A stretch of DNA of 10,225 nucleotides, from contig BQKZ01009071.1 of NCBI GenBank assembly GCA_036244855.1, positions 1-10,225 on the forward strand, written 5' to 3'. The DNA is from Temnopleurus reevesii (taxonomy: Eukaryota > Echinodermata > Echinoidea > Temnopleuroida > Temnopleuridae). A model generated the notes under the pieces. That model worked only from the letters and a program-made list of their open reading frames with translations. It made no database searches and was not told where the DNA came from. The translations under genes were made by a program, and so were the position numbers. Position 1 is the first letter of the stretch, and every line of letters begins with the position of its first letter. Positions 1-6,891 of the stretch are shown here, one piece after another.

Positions 1-1
1 T

Positions 2-211
2 TTATTTATTAAATACTCCCAATTCTTTGGGTCTATAATAATCAGACTCATACACAGCCCCATCGTTACAAATAATAGTGTTGTGAGCTGTATGTCGAGT
101 TAGAAATGTGAAGATATTGAACTGAGATGGCGCTACAGCGAGGAGCAGCAGAAAGGTACCGTTTCTCGTTGAAAATTTATTTAAACATGCACTAAGTATT
201 TTCACGACCAA
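2..211 (-). CDS. Unrecognised 69-codon ORF, divergent from WRAP53
   Basis: I do not recognise this protein. The minus-strand ORF runs from ATG at 211 to a stop in the first bases of the window. The stop overlaps AATAAATAAA, which contains a polyadenylation signal, as expected for a real 3' exon. The predicted protein has a short hydrophobic run (FLLLLAVA, about residues 20-27) and a polar end (YESDYYRPKELG). A good internal acceptor (pyrimidine-rich, ending CCATCTCAG) lies near 122-131 on the minus strand, so the true exon could be shorter, 2 to about 121, with coding sequence entering from the right. It could also be chance in AT-rich DNA. Confidence 0.25.
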   Translation of the reverse strand: MVVKILSACLNKFSTRNGTFLLLLAVAPSQFNIFTFLTRHTAHNTIICNDGAVYESDYYRPKELGVFNK

Positions 212-842
212 ATCTTAATATGTTTAATAGATGTTTATGGTGCCATTAATTAGAGTAATATTTGGTTGTCTATAGTCGTATATCCATGTCTGTTTACTTC
301 ATTTCTCGCACGAATTTTTGAGCAGTTTATTTTAGCTCAGTCCCATTCGTCGGTGATGGTGTAGGCTACTACATGTATTTAGGGTTTTCATTTAAATTGG
401 TGTGCTGCAGCTAAGTAAGTTACACTTAGCTACGGACAGCTCTCTGGAATATTTTTTTTTTTACACTTTTTGACATTGTCACTACTCCAGAGAGCTATGA
501 AGTTGATACCATCTCGACTGTGTAGTAAGGCGTTTCAGGATTTTTAAAAATTAAATCTCCTAAAATTTCTAGTTTTGTACTTTAAATTTAATTTAAATTG
601 TAATTTTTCAATTTTATACCCCGTCCCCGGCCTTGGCACTTGCGTGCAGTTTCACTCCTCCCTTCCCCCCACAAATTATAATGAATGGGACTTACCAGGG
701 CTCAACACTTGACGTTTTGTTGTTTTTTTCTTTCTGCCTAGCAGACACGCTGCTGTCATTTGAAGTTGTGACTGATTATAGTAATAATAGACACCGATGA
801 CGATCATTATAAACATCCGGTGCATGAATATGTTGGGTTGAA
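212..842. other. Non-coding region upstream of the repeats, no gene recognised
   Basis: I see no convincing ORF. The stretch holds two adjacent perfect hairpins (409-431 and 438-496), AT-rich runs, and a short GC-rich patch at about 620-670 with C-runs that contrasts with its surroundings. If the minus-strand ORF at 2-211 and WRAP53 are divergent neighbours, their promoters could lie here, but no TATA, initiator or CpG cluster is clear enough to call. Confidence 0.4.
409..496. repeat. Two adjacent perfect inverted repeats (hairpins)
   Basis: AGCTAAGT at 409-416 pairs with ACTTAGCT at 424-431 around a 7-nt loop. AGCTCTCTGGA at 438-448 pairs with TCCAGAGAGCT at 486-496 around a 37-nt T-rich loop. 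Both stems are perfect and lie six bases apart. They could be the remains of a small MITE or structured 5' DNA. No target-site duplication was found. Confidence 0.6.
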
Positions 843-1295
843 AGGTCGATAGTTAACATTTTTGATCTGGGGGGAGTTTCATCAAGATTTGTCGCAGCGA
901 CAAGGAGTCATTTTCCGACAGGTCCCATAGCAACTGTCAGCGATAGTGCTTTTCATCCAATCACTATCAACAAATTTGTCAGCGCTGACTAATTGTCTCT
1001 GCGAAAAATCTAGATGAAACACCCCCTGGTCTTGAACTGAGTTCCTTTCATGAGCTGTCCCATAGAGTTACGATATTGCGGAGTGTTTCAAATTCAGCGC
1101 GTGTGTTCGTTCCCTGTGCATATGGTCCTACCGTACGTGAGGGTACGTTGGTTGGTGCAGGTTATTTATGCATCGCTAGTAGTCTTCGTCAAGTCCATCG
1201 GAGGGAGGGGGCTACACTTGTCTTCATATTTTGTGCCCCTATCCCATGAAAAACAAGTTTGAAAGTCAGTCCCCCTGAAAATCAATAATAATAAA
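843..1295 (+). mobile_element. Unclassified retroposon copy, + orientation, interrupted by a MITE
   Basis: The part at 1028-1170 matches the reverse complement of 1475-1625 at high identity, including GGTCTTGAACTGAG at the outer end and GTTGGTTGGTGC near the inner end. Similarity resumes left of the inserted MITE (about 843-866 against 1626-1650). The stretch ends near 1280-1295 in CAATAATAATAAA, a tail like that of other retroposons here. Short ORFs inside show no domain. It is either a SINE or the non-coding 3' end of a LINE. The inner portion (1175-1280) has diverged from the partner copy. Confidence 0.6.
871..1025. mobile_element. MITE with GGGGWGTTTCATC terminal inverted repeats
   Basis: GGGGAGTTTCATC at 871-883 is mirrored by GATGAAACACCCC at 1013-1025 (12 of 13). 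The similarity continues inward as AGATTTGTCGCAGCGACA against a diverged mirror. CTGG at 867-870 and CTGG at 1026-1029 flank the element as a probable target-site duplication; the paralogous uninterrupted sequence near 1619-1635 supports this boundary. There is no coding capacity. The length (155 bp) and symmetry fit a non-autonomous DNA transposon of unknown superfamily. Confidence 0.75.
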
Positions 1296-1324
1296 GGGAA
1301 GATAAAAAAAGAGGCTTGTATATA

Positions 1325-1650
1325 TTACATTAATAATAATAATTAGATAATTTATATAGCACAGTCACTATATGGATATACTCTACTGCGCTGAGATATA
1401 CTCTACCGACGCCCCCATCGATTTGCGATCCCTTGAAGAGCCGACACCCCCGAAAAAATGAAATAAATTGGCGACACAAATAACCCGCACCAACCAACGT
1501 AACCGCACGTACGTACATGTAGGACCACATGCACAGGGAGCGAACGCGCACGCTGAATTGGAAACACTCCGCAATATCATAACTCTATGTGACAGCTCGT
1601 GAAAGAAAGGACTCAGTTCAAGACCGGACCAAAATCGTTGCTATAGTACT
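1325..1650 (-). mobile_element. Unclassified retroposon copy, minus orientation
   Basis: This is the partner of the copy at 843-1295, in opposite orientation, so the two lie tail to tail. Read on the minus strand it ends in TGTGCTATATAAATTATC followed by (ATT)n at about 1330-1350. This is the same tail style as the LINE at 5832 and the SINEs at 7950 and 9850. The head (1475-1650) is the well-conserved arm. Overlapping short minus ORFs in this segment are by-products. Confidence 0.6.
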
Positions 1651-1984
1651 TTGCAAAACAAGTTTCAGGACATCTATTTAAAACGCAATAGCATCATTGC
1701 ACAAAATACAACGGAGTGCCAATGAGTCACATTGCCTGTGGTTTTGTCAAACTCCAAACATCAATCAATCAATAGCCAGGGGAGTTTTTAAACTTTGCAC
1801 CTGCAAAATGACTTAAAATCTCCTCTATTCCAGAGAAATAGAAGCCATGATGAGAGGAAGATAGTAAAACTTCTCATCTCTTCAATGCCTAGATTACCTC
1901 ACTCAGCTGTGGGTTGGTCTTCACTTTTTATGGAGGCGCACATCTTTTCCCTTAATTTCATTTCTTTTTTCTTCTTTCTTTTTT
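1651..1984. other. Upstream non-coding stretch, no gene recognised
   Basis: A 63-codon ORF at 1795-1986 has no recognisable motif and ends in a T-rich run. CAATCAATCAAT near 1761-1772 is a tiny tetranucleotide repeat. Nothing else stands out. Confidence 0.3.
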
Positions 1985-2090
1985 GATTTAATTTAATTTA
2001 ATTTAAGGATTTAGTTTACCAATAGCAAGGCGCTTAGAAACGCCAGTATAAAGTGCCATATAAATGTTATAGTTATTATTGTTATTATTA
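1985..2090 (+). mobile_element. Retroposon 3' tail (LINE/SINE type)
   Basis: A pentanucleotide run (TTTAA)n at about 1984-2007 is followed by GGCGCTTAGAAACGCCAG, then CCATATAAATG and a TTATTATTGTTATTATT tail. The order GCGCTTAG, short loop, TATAAA, (ATT)n is that of the tail of the LINE at 5801-5866 and the SINE at 7950-8000. It is probably a heavily 5'-truncated copy. Confidence 0.5.
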
Positions 2091-2175
2091 ATTTCCAGTC
2101 TCGATGAGTAGACCTTTATAATATTGAGAGAGATTTGTAGTTAATAATTCTGTCCTTCACAATTTTAATTTCCAG

Positions 2176-2238
2176 AGATGATATAACCTGAAGTGCTTGG
2201 GAAACCAAAACTGTGTATGAAGGCAGGGTGCTTGTGAC
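2176..2238 (+). other. Probable 5'UTR part of the first coding exon of WRAP53
   Basis: A plausible 3' splice site (a T-rich run ending in AATTTCCAG at 2167-2175) precedes this stretch, so it may be the start of an internal exon whose first exon lies upstream. It contains two short upstream ATGs: 2178, stopping after two codons, and 2217, stopping at 2235-2237. An in-frame TGA at 2218-2220 means the coding frame cannot extend upstream past it, which fixes the ATG at 2239 as the first usable in-frame start. A second AATTTCCAG at 2090-2098 is an alternative acceptor. No promoter could be recognised. Confidence 0.4.
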
Positions 2239-2663
2239 ATGTTTTCTGCAGACTCGCATTCAACAAATAAAATAATGTCTCTTTTGGATGACAAAGATGC
2301 TGGCAACACCGATGCCCTCTCATTAACAATCAGCAAGTACCTCGCGGCAGAATCCGAAAGGCGGGAAACAGAGGAATCTCATAATTTGGTGAAATCAGAG
2401 ACAATTGTGGACAAATTTCCAGAGGAGAACCAATTTGATGATGTTGCCGTTGCAGATGAGAGACAGAAAATTGGAATGGAGGTAGTAACGGAAACCAACA
2501 CGGTGGAACGAAGACAAATCAATGAAGAAGGTATGGAGAACATTGGAAAGGACGGTGGAAGTGATGAGGTAATGGTTGCCATGGTAACAGCATTGGAGAC
2601 GAATAAGATTGAGATGGATGCTGTCTGGGGCGAGAGTGACGTGGAGACGCAAGATACTCAGAG
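2239..2663 (+). CDS. WRAP53: WRAP53/TCAB1, coding exon A (acidic N-terminal region)
   Basis: This is the first coding exon of the telomerase Cajal body protein 1 homologue. In animals that protein binds the CAB box of small Cajal-body RNAs and telomerase RNA and carries them to Cajal bodies. The exon encodes 141 complete codons plus AG. The protein is low-complexity and rich in Glu, Asp, Ser and Thr, like the disordered acidic N-terminus of vertebrate WRAP53; this part is not conserved in sequence, so its identity rests on the join to the next exon. The donor is GAG|GTTAGT at 2664-2669. The split codon AG|T makes Ser, and continuing into 4977 gives SYSFSQDP, close to the vertebrate motif YSFSQ. 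Reading past the donor would add 16 unrelated residues and a stop inside a MITE. The start is the first in-frame Met; Met13 (2275) is an alternative. Confidence 0.82.
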
Positions 2664-2669
2664 GTTAGT
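2664..2669 (+). promoter_or_regulatory. 5' splice site of exon A
   Basis: GTTAGT follows GAG and leaves the exon in phase 2, matching the acceptor at 4976. The TTAA target site of the MITE begins only 6 bases after this hexamer. Confidence 0.75.
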
Positions 2670-2678
2670 TTCATTTAA

Positions 2679-3250
2679 AGACTTGGTCTGGGCCAGTAAA
2701 ATTCTGTGTTGATCAGACAAACAGATAAAAAAAAAGTTTGAAGGAAATCGCACAACAAATAAGAAAGTTATGAGTATTTCAATTGTATAACCCGATAGTT
2801 GTAATCAGTAAAATTGGCAACGTTGGGTCACGTGATTATGACATATATCATGCACTTCTTTGCAAGCAGTTTATTATTCTTATTGTTTTAAAACCCTCAT
2901 TTTTCAACCAGGTAATGCAAAAAAGGTGGGTTTTTTCGTCGATATGTACATGGGTACAGATACATTTATTGAATCAACGTTTTGAATATTTAAAAAAAAT
3001 AAGTGTGACCGATTAAAACGTATTTTTAAAAACAATAAGTCATGATTCACGTCAGAAGCACGTGACCAAAAGTCACGTGTTACGTCCTACTGCGTACAGT
3101 AATTTATGAATTATCACTGTTCAGTCATATCATTGAAATATTCATAACTTTCTTATTTCTTGTCAGATTTTTTAAAATCTTCTTTTGATCTGTTCATCTG
3201 ATTTTTCTGCTTTTAATTCAAGCAAGAGTTTTTTAACCCAGACCAAGTCT
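2679..3250. mobile_element. Palindromic MITE with TTAA target duplication
   Basis: AGACTTGGTCTGGG at 2679-2692 is perfectly inverted at 3237-3250. TTAA flanks both sides (2675-2678 and 3251-3254). The two halves are long diverged arms: both contain a segment like ACAAATAAGAAAGTTATGA (near 2753-2773, and inverted near 3144-3163). There is no coding capacity. TTAA duplications occur with piggyBac and Kolobok transposases; the related palindromes at 7197 and 8616 begin TTAAAGG, which favours Kolobok/T2-like. It sits 11 bp inside the first intron. The arms carry GTCACGTG at 2827-2834 and twice (inverted and direct) at 3059-3079. Confidence 0.8.
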
Positions 3251-3346
3251 TTAATTAAATTGGGGCAAGAATTATTGTACAGCACCTACAATCACCTTTT
3301 CTTGCTTCCTCAAATTGGCAGCACCTGAACTTTTTATTTTCTTGTA

Positions 3347-3802
3347 CAGTCAAACCTGTATAAAGACTACTCAAGGGAGCCAGGAATGTGGTCTCTATAG
3401 ACACGTTCATTTACATTAAATTGCTTTCAAGGGAATCAAGAAAGGGGGTCTTTGTATAGTTCGTCGCTAAAGCAGGGGCCTGCAACATAAAAGATGCAAT
3501 TAAACTTAATCTAAACTTAATCGTATGCCTATGGCAAAGCATGTACCTGAGCAGACCTCCCAACCAATATGAATTTGGAGAGATTAATATGATTTTTGAA
3601 GTCATGTTTTCATTGCATATTATGATTTTTCATGATAATTGTACTACACTTTCCTATGGGAATCATTATTCTTCCCTCTTTTTTTTTATAGCAAAATCAT
3701 CCCCCTTTTTTAGTCTATAAGGTTGGGAGGTCTGCCTGAGAGATACAATTGATTTTCCATCTATTCTATCTCCTATTGTGTTACAGGCCCCTGGTTTGAC
3801 TG
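3347..3802. mobile_element. TA-flanked Tc1/mariner- or pogo-like MITE
   Basis: CAGTCAAACC at 3347-3356 is perfectly inverted at 3793-3802, with TA on both sides (3345-3346 and 3803-3804). The symmetry extends through TTGTA/TACAA outside. CAGTCAAACC-type ends with TA duplication are typical of pogo/Tigger-like families, though assignment from ten bases is tentative. Inside the left end are phrases such as GGTCTCTATAGACA. A second element is nested at 3552-3734. No transposase remains. Confidence 0.7.
3552..3734. mobile_element. Nested MITE with a 6-bp target duplication
   Basis: CAGACCTCCCAACC at 3552-3565 is perfectly inverted at 3721-3734. CCTGAG directly flanks both ends (3546-3551 and 3735-3740). 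The 183-bp interior is AT-rich with T and C runs and has no ORF. It lies inside the TA-flanked element at 3347-3802, so it is the younger insertion. The superfamily is not identified. Confidence 0.78.
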
Positions 3803-4017
3803 TACAATGTCTAAGTTAAGGATAGTGCAACCAAATTGACCCCTTGCATATTGCGAAAAAAATGTTTAGTTCAAACTTGCCAATTTGCATCAATGAATAG
3901 TAATTACTATTTTATTGCCAGTGCACATATTTTTTTTCTCTTTTGGTGATTATTTTCCTCATGAGAATTACCTGCGTCAAACAGAAATGATTACACAAAT
4001 GATGTGACTTCCATCGG

Positions 4018-4088
4018 CTCTCGGTGGTCTAGTGGTAAGACACCTGTCTAGTCATCAGGAGATCGTGGGTTCGATTCCTACCCGAGAA
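4018..4088 (+). tRNA. tRNA-Thr(AGU)-like gene, probably a pseudogene or SINE head
   Basis: A full cloverleaf can be drawn. Six of seven acceptor pairs hold (the first, C4018 with A4088, is a mismatch), the D stem is GTCT/AGAC, the T stem is GTGGG/CCTAC with one G-T pair, and the T loop is TTCGATT. The anticodon arm CCTGT-CTAGTCA-TCAGG gives anticodon AGU at 4050-4052 and resembles animal tRNA-Thr(AGU), which has CTAGTAA then ACAGG. The changes leave a C after the anticodon and a T-T mismatch closing the loop, so decoding function is doubtful. The A box (TGGTCTAGTGG, 4025-4035) and B box (GGTTCGATTCC, 4068-4078) are intact, and a T8 run follows at 4098-4105. Confidence 0.6.
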
Positions 4089-4097
4089 TGCCTGAGA

Positions 4098-4105
4098 TTT
4101 TTTTT
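4098..4105 (+). terminator. Possible RNA polymerase III terminator
   Basis: A run of eight T's lies nine bases after the tRNA-like sequence, where a Pol III gene would terminate. T-runs are common in this window, so this is suggestive only. Confidence 0.4.
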
Positions 4106-4253
4106 CTCAGCTTCTCGGTAAATCACTGTCAATCAGTGTTAATCCATGTTGGGATAAGGCAAGAATTATTCAATTACAATCGCAATGGTCGCCCTTTAGA
4201 ATGTACTTACACGTGGGATCAAAGATCTTTCGAAACCAGGGAATAAAATTTAA

Positions 4254-4440
4254 AAGAAGAGTCTACCCAAAAAAAATATTTTTTTTAAACAGAAGCAGAA
4301 AAAATCGTAGAGCAGAACAAAAAAAGGTTGAAGAAAATCGGACAACAAATAAAAAGTTATGAATTTTTAAAGAGAAGAAAAAACAGGCATATCAGTCGAA
4401 AATTACAGGCATGTTGCCAATTTGATGATGTCACAGGTGC
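4254..4440. mobile_element. One-armed relative of the palindromic TTAA MITEs
   Basis: After TTAA at 4250-4253, AAGAAGAGTCTACCC loosely resembles the end of the MITE at 2679. Further in, GAAAATCGGACAAC and AAAAAGTTATGAATTTTT match the subterminal motif of the elements at 7197 and 8616. Then come CATGTTGCC and GATGATGTCACAG, echoing their inner arm. No right-hand inverted end was found, so this is a broken or half copy. Boundaries are approximate. Confidence 0.45.
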
Positions 4441-4661
4441 ACAACTAACCATTCATCCTATTAAGTGTATAGTGCAAACTTCATCATTTTTACAGAAATA
4501 CACAAAATTTGTATTGATGTAAACATGCAAATATGGGGACTACATTATCTATCAAGATATACTACAGTTATACTTGTGAGAAAATTTTATTTAGGGGAAA
4601 AAAGTTACATTTTTTAACATTGATATCAATATCATAAATAGTAAGTTTTAGTAAGTCTTAA

Positions 4662-4912
4662 CCCTCTCATTACAGGCAACTTTTTTTTTTTTTTTAGAAA
4701 ATCACAACTTTCATTTTGCAATCCAATTTGTCAGAAATGGAACTCGGACAATACGCCTACTGTTTGTATTCATTGGAAAGCTGCAGTCTCTAGTTTTCCA
4801 ATGGTACATAACTCAATAGTAGAGGGCAGTATATAGTGAAACAAGAGCAGATTCATTCTTTCTTGCAAACAGCGTTCAATGATGCCAAAATGCGACTAAG
4901 GGACTGAAAGGG
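4662..4912. mobile_element. piggyBac-like MITE with TTAA target duplication
   Basis: The left end CCCTCTCATTACAGG follows TTAA at 4658-4661. The right end, read inverted, is CCCTTTCAGTCCCTT and is followed by TTAA at 4913-4916. CCCT termini abutting TTAA are the hallmark of piggyBac ends, but inverted similarity is short (CCCT, TCA, T). The interior has a hairpin, ATTGGAAA with TTTCCAAT, near 4772-4802. No coding capacity. It ends about 60 bp before the acceptor of exon B. Confidence 0.6.
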
Positions 4913-4976
4913 TTAAATATCGGTGTCTGAAGTATGAGTGTTTTTTTTTTCTCTGTATATTTTTTTATCAACACAG

Positions 4977-5066
4977 TTATAGCTTTTCTCAGGACCCTGT
5001 CTTAATCGCAAAGATGTCTTCAGAATTCAATCAAGTGAAAGGAAACTTCCTAAAGGGCTGTAAATG
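4977..5066 (+). CDS. WRAP53: WRAP53/TCAB1, coding exon B (segment before the WD40 propeller)
   Basis: This 90-nt exon encodes residues 142-172 of the model, from the split Ser codon to the split Trp codon. It contains YSFSQDP, then SSEFNQ, then NFLKGCKW. Vertebrate WRAP53 has YSFSQ, a similar SEF segment and NFLKGCKW at the same place, just before the first WD repeat, so the match is diagnostic. The acceptor is a pyrimidine-rich tract ending CAACACAG at 4976 and the donor is TG|GTAAGT at 5067. The phases on both sides agree with the flanking exons. A piggyBac-like MITE ends about 60 bp upstream, and a LINE fragment begins within about 7 bp downstream of the donor. Confidence 0.92.
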
Positions 5067-5072
5067 GTAAGT
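5067..5072 (+). promoter_or_regulatory. 5' splice site of exon B (GTAAGT)
   Basis: This is a consensus GTAAGT donor. The split Trp codon (TG|G) is completed by the first base of exon C at 6892. LINE-derived sequence starts immediately after it. Confidence 0.85.
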
Positions 5073-5742
5073 GTCTCTACAATATAACCTGATTTTAAAC
5101 CTGGATGGTACCCTTGGTCAGACTGCCCAATCTTGTAGAAATCTTGGTGTTATCTTCGACAACAAATTCACGTTTGAAAATTTCATCTCGCATAAATGTC
5201 GTGCGGCATCATTCGGCCTGTACAAAATTGGCAAGATTCACAAGTTCTTGAACAAGAAAACCACTGAACGCCTTATCCATGCTTTTGTACTCTCTCACCT
5301 AGACTCATGCAACAGTCTACTTTTTAGTCTACCATCTAATCAACTACAACGGTTACAACGAATTCAAAACTCAGCAGCACGGCTTGTAACACAAACAAAG
5401 AAATATGATGCAATATCCCCTGTTCTGAGAAAACTACATTGGCTACCCATTAAATCCAGAATCAAGCTTAAACTGCTCTCCCTAGCCTATCAATGCCTTT
5501 ATCAGTTATCACCCATATATCTCAAAGAATTGCTCATTCAATATAAACCTGAGAGATCACTACGTTCTAGTAAAAGATCACAGTTCACTGTACCTAAAAC
5601 GGCTACAAAATCATAAGGTGAGAGATCATTCTCACATGCCACATCTATCTTATGGAATAGCCTCCCAAACTACCTCACAAATATTACACCATATGAAAAA
5701 TTCAGAAGAAACTTGAAAACTTATCTCTTCAAAGACAACTAA
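5073..5742 (+). pseudogene. LINE reverse transcriptase C-terminal fragment with one premature stop
   Basis: The frame encodes the region downstream of the RT catalytic core, so the YXDD box is absent. Recognisable segments are RNLGVIFDNKFTFENFI, then RLIHAFVLSHLDSCNSLL, QRIQNSAARLV and VLRKLHWLPI, then, after a stop at 5614-5616, GERSFSHATSILWNSLPN and YLFKDN ending at 5740. In related elements the residue before GDR/GER is normally Tyr (TKTYG-type), so the TAA is probably one substitution in a Tyr codon. Apart from that stop the frame is open over about 220 codons, so the copy is not very old. It is not a host gene. Confidence 0.85.
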
Positions 5743-5866
5743 TCTACTGATAATCCCAGTTCCTCTGACTTTTTTCTCTTTTTGTATGTTTTTTTTTAAA
5801 GCGCTTAGGGACTTTCGCATGGTTGTGTTATGCGCTATATAAAAGTGTTTCATTATTATTTATTTA
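5073..5866 (+). mobile_element. 5'-truncated LINE, CR1/L2-like, with 3' tail
   Basis: This is the 3' portion of a non-LTR retrotransposon in sense orientation within the intron. It comprises the C-terminal end of a reverse transcriptase ORF, a short 3' UTR and a tail with GCGCTTAG (5801-5808), TGCGCTATATAAAA (5831-5844) and ATTATT-type repeats. The 5' truncation, starting just after the splice donor, is the usual result of incomplete reverse transcription. The clade is inferred from the style of the RT end and the structured tail, not from a full domain. The same tail architecture occurs in the SINEs here, suggesting that they use this LINE type for mobilisation. Confidence 0.8.
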
Positions 5867-6095
5867 AGATTGTTTGTAGAAAAGCATAGGAAAAAGAGGT
5901 TGGTGAATGCTTTATAAATATGAGGATGTTTTGGTCGTTTTGAAAATGAGATAACCTAGCATATCAATGCAATATAATTCATATTCATGGGAAGAGCATT
6001 ACTTCCCTTAGCGAAATATCTGATTTGCCATTCAAAAAGTATAATTCTGCAAATATTGCCAAAGACAGACAAAGCCCTATGATATTGGATGACAC
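5867..6095. other. Intron sequence, no gene recognised
   Basis: AT-rich sequence between the LINE tail and the next MITE. A 73-codon minus-strand ORF extending through 5956-6177 runs into the MITE and has no recognisable motif, so I treat it as chance. Confidence 0.3.
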
Positions 6096-6097
6096 TA

Positions 6098-6255
6098 AGG
6101 GGGTGTTGTTCAAAAGTTGCAGTTGATCGGAATACGGCAATCAAAATCATTGTTTCATGCGCGTCTTGAATGCGCATGCCGTGCGCGAATGCAAATGCGC
6201 ATTACAATTTGCAAAGTTGCAGGTGATTTGCAGTAGATTTTTAGCAACACCCCCT
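6098..6255. mobile_element. TA-flanked MITE with AGGGGGTGTTG ends
   Basis: CTAAGGGGGTGTTG at 6095-6108 is perfectly inverted at 6245-6258. With a TA duplication (6096-6097 and 6256-6257) the element is 158 bp. The interior has TGCGCATGCC, GTGCGCG and related alternating purine-pyrimidine stretches, plus mirrored GTTGCAG near both ends. The GGGGGTGTT end resembles that of the MITE at 871, but whether they are related is uncertain. Confidence 0.7.
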
Positions 6256-6363
6256 TAGATGTTTGGGGAATATTGTGCCAATTTCATATTAACAATCAAT
6301 CTCGGATGATTTTCCTGTCCACCATTGCAAATCTCTGCTGTATTTATAACTTTAAAAGAAGAG

Positions 6364-6415
6364 TGCCTTGCAAATTTGTCCAGTATATGATACAAATGCC
6401 TTGCAAATTTGTCCA
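6364..6415 (+). repeat. 19-bp direct repeat, 33-bp period
   Basis: TGCCTTGCAAATTTGTCCA occurs at 6364-6382 and again, identically, at 6397-6415. This looks like a recent local duplication. No larger array is present. Confidence 0.75.
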
Positions 6416-6805
6416 TGTATATGTTTTTAAGTTGTTTTCATTGTGGAGCATAATAACCATAGTATTTATTATGACATGTGTTTGATTGTGGTAGAGTCCT
6501 ACAGCTCCCTATGTATATAGAGTATGATACATTTATCATTTCCAATACTTATCGATTCCACATAAGAACCTCTAAATGATTCATACTGCTCACATTGTTT
6601 ACTAATCTTTGTATTTACGTGTCTTCACCAGCACGTGGTAAGATGGAAAACCTGCGGGTTATGGAGATTAAGTTATTCTTTTCCACGCCCCGGCAGCCCT
6701 CTCAAACCAACTAGAGGTCTTAATGAATTATTCCTTTGCCTAATTATTATATCTCTGTATCCTTTACTTATACTATAATTGTTTTATTTTGAATTTGCCG
6801 AATAG

Positions 6806-6833
<28 letters not shown>
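6806..6833 (+). repeat. (TAA)n microsatellite
   Basis: About nine uninterrupted TAA units lie about 58 bp before exon C. Such runs are typical of retroposon tails here, but no element body was recognised upstream. Confidence 0.8.
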
Positions 6834-6837
<4 letters not shown>

Positions 6838-6891
6838 CGTGATACAACATGATATTTTTATTAATCATTTGAATGATTACTGTTTCATCAG

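Larger units (their letters stand above)
6259..6891. other. Intron sequence preceding exon C
   Basis: No gene was found. It holds a 19-bp direct repeat (6364-6382 and 6397-6415), a TAA microsatellite (6806-6833) and the acceptor region of exon C. A 70-codon ORF at 6273-6485 spans the direct repeat and lacks motifs. Confidence 0.4.

Noticed and set aside
1050..1580. Three ORFs of 65-73 codons, two with similar peptides on opposite strands
   Set aside because: The similarity arises because they lie in two inverted copies of one retroposon. No coding domain is visible.
2379..2652. Two minus-strand ORFs opposite the first coding exon
   Set aside because: They are antisense to exon A, lack recognisable motifs, and the + strand exon is supported by splice phase with conserved exons.
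2664..2712. Coding continuation of exon A to the stop at 2710
   Set aside because: These codons follow a donor site and run into the MITE end. Splicing at 2663 joins in phase to the conserved WRAP53 segment.
2738..3163. CRISPR-like or satellite array suggested by repeated AAAGTTATGA phrases
   Set aside because: The phrases are inverted arms of MITEs, not regularly spaced direct repeats with spacers.
4328..4522. 64-codon + strand ORF
   Set aside because: It lies in the half MITE and AT-rich intron, and the peptide is lysine-rich without motifs.
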